From positions 1 through 24,590 of the forward strand of contig JAJFUH010000210.1 of NCBI GenBank assembly GCA_021372535.1: 24,590 bases of DNA. The letters are read 5' to 3'. Position 1 is the stretch's first letter. Each line of letters begins with the position of its first letter. Shown here one piece after another: positions 24,036 through 24,590 of this stretch. The notes under the pieces are model-generated. The model did no database searches. It had not been told where the DNA came from and was given only the letters and a program-made list of their open reading frames with translations. The position numbers and the translations under genes are program-made. The DNA comes from a bacterium (GTDB lineage: Bacteria > Latescibacterota > Latescibacteria > Latescibacterales > Latescibacteraceae).

Positions 24036-24065
24036 TTGACAAATGACCATAGTATAATTTATTAT
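24036..24065 (+). promoter_or_regulatory. Candidate sigma70-type promoter upstream of the HD gene
   Basis: A perfect TTGACA (24036-24041) is followed after 18 bases by TATTAT (24060-24065). It points toward the HD-domain gene, leaving a leader of about 190 bases that contains two strong stem-loops. A closer TATAAT at 24053-24058 is only 11 bases from the -35, too near to be its partner. Confidence 0.5.
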
Positions 24066-24141
24066 ATCTATAGGAGTATCTAATAAATTATTTTTTTATT
24101 TATTATAAGTCTTGTGATAAAGTCTGTATGTGTGGATATAA

Positions 24142-24188
24142 GCTGTCAAGGGTCGGCATGAAGTGCCGATTTACATGCCCTTGACAGC
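24142..24188. repeat. Large two-part stem-loop
   Basis: GCTGTCAAGGG (24142-24152) pairs perfectly with CCCTTGACAGC (24178-24188), and directly inside TCGGCA (24153-24158) pairs with TGCCGA (24164-24169); a one-sided bulge TTTACATG remains at 24170-24177. Seventeen base pairs in all. It may be a structured leader element of the HD gene or the end of a mobile element. Confidence 0.75.
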
Positions 24189-24212
24189 ACCGAAACAATA
24201 CATTTCATTATC

Positions 24213-24244
24213 GGGCTCGTGAAAAATATACTTTTTCACAGCCC
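24213..24244. repeat. Stem-loop immediately before the HD gene
   Basis: GTGAAAAA (24219-24226) pairs with TTTTTCAC (24232-24239) around TATAC, and outside it GGGCT (24213-24217) pairs with AGCCC (24240-24244) with one bulged C at 24218. The stem ends 20 bases before the HD gene's ATG and could affect its translation. T runs lie in the stem itself, so it is not a typical terminator. Confidence 0.65.
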
Positions 24245-24264
24245 TCTTATACCAATATTGAAAA

Positions 24265-24590
24265 ATGAAAAGATTATCCTATAATTTTCATGAATACGCC
24301 ATAAGAGATCCTATACATGGATTTATTGGTATTTCTGAATTAGAAAGGAAAATTATCGATACAGAAATTTTTCAACGGTTAAGGAGAATAAAACAACTTG
24401 CACTAGCTTATTTAGTATATCCCGGAGCTTTGCATACAAGGTTTGAACACTCTCTCGGAGTACTCAATATAGCGGGCAAAATTGCAGAAAAATTATTTAA
24501 TGAAGGTGTTATTAAAAACCAAGACAACGTTCAAATTATAAGACTTGCAGCATTATTACATGATTTGGGACATGGCCCTTTTTCACATAT
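24265..24590 (+). CDS. HD-domain phosphohydrolase, partial (runs off window end)
   Basis: The first 108 codons of a gene cut by the window edge. The protein begins MKRLSYNFHEYAIRDPIHGF and continues with IIDTEIFQRLRRIKQL, HTRFEHSLGV and LLHDLGHGPFSH. This is the start of the COG1078/SAMHD1-like HD superfamily, whose metal ligands are visible as His62, His99-Asp100 and a later Asp beyond the edge. Members hydrolyse dNTPs to nucleosides and triphosphate or act on related nucleotides, in housekeeping or phage-defence roles. Codon use differs sharply from the other genes: only 21 of 108 third positions are G or C. There is no clear ribosome site before the ATG. The composition and flanking palindromes suggest foreign origin. 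Confidence 0.85.
   Translation, partial: MKRLSYNFHEYAIRDPIHGFIGISELERKIIDTEIFQRLRRIKQLALAYLVYPGALHTRFEHSLGVLNIAGKIAEKLFNEGVIKNQDNVQIIRLAALLHDLGHGPFSH

Noticed and set aside
1-24590. CRISPR arrays, tRNA or rRNA genes, intact insertion sequences
   Set aside because: I saw no regularly spaced repeats with spacers, no cloverleaf with a T-loop consensus, no rRNA-like conserved stretches and no transposase or integrase reading frame.

Overview
The window reads as chromosomal DNA of an uncultivated Gram-negative bacterium. Most genes are moderately GC-rich. Several proteins carry Sec or twin-arginine (Tat) export signals, and at least two look like outer-membrane beta-barrels ending in Phe. The mix (Tat-exported Gfo/Idh-type protein, DUF362 protein, heparinase-like and BNR_4-type secreted proteins, FolE2, SH3-NlpC/P60 peptidase) recalls FCB- or PVC-like environmental genomes. 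No marker gene fixes the phylum, so this is inference. I see no rRNA, tRNA, CRISPR array or intact insertion sequence.

Layout. 1-427 holds dispersed repeats and an 18-bp palindrome but no gene. 428-3063 (minus strand) carries a flavin-reductase-like protein, a membrane-anchored TPR protein and a Tat-exported DUF362 protein. A 34-codon membrane-peptide gene (plus, 3356-3460) then faces a D-lactate-dehydrogenase-like gene (minus) across a shared bidirectional terminator. A secreted NlpC/P60 peptidase (plus) converges on three envelope proteins of unknown function (6213-8943, minus), two of which are clear paralogues. FolE2 (minus) and a ferritin-like diiron protein (plus) follow, divergently arranged. 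11064-18705 (minus) is a carbohydrate-flavoured block: a secreted heparinase II/III-like protein, a hypothetical protein, mannose-1-phosphate guanylyltransferase, and a tandem pair of secreted BNR_4-type propeller proteins. Divergent from it lie a Tat-exported Gfo/Idh/MocA-like protein, a secreted transglutaminase-like protein and threonine aldolase (19041-24021, plus). The window ends inside an AT-rich HD-domain phosphohydrolase gene.

How the parts may fit. The exported heparinase-like protein, the two propellers and the Gfo/Idh-like protein could form a small polysaccharide-processing locus, with ManC supplying GDP-mannose for the cell's own glycans. No sulfatase, SusC/D pair or sugar transporter lies in the window, so this is a hypothesis. 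The other genes look like unlinked housekeeping or stress functions.

The features least explained by standard annotation are the 34-aa membrane peptide, the paralogous beta-barrels with a 16-bp tandem repeat upstream, the two families of dispersed hairpin repeats, the Cys-rich tail of the dehydrogenase, and the sharp compositional change at the HD gene. I found no convincing complete new multi-gene system. Three gene starts were chosen by Shine-Dalgarno position rather than by the longest reading frame: 3063, 14314 and 20627.
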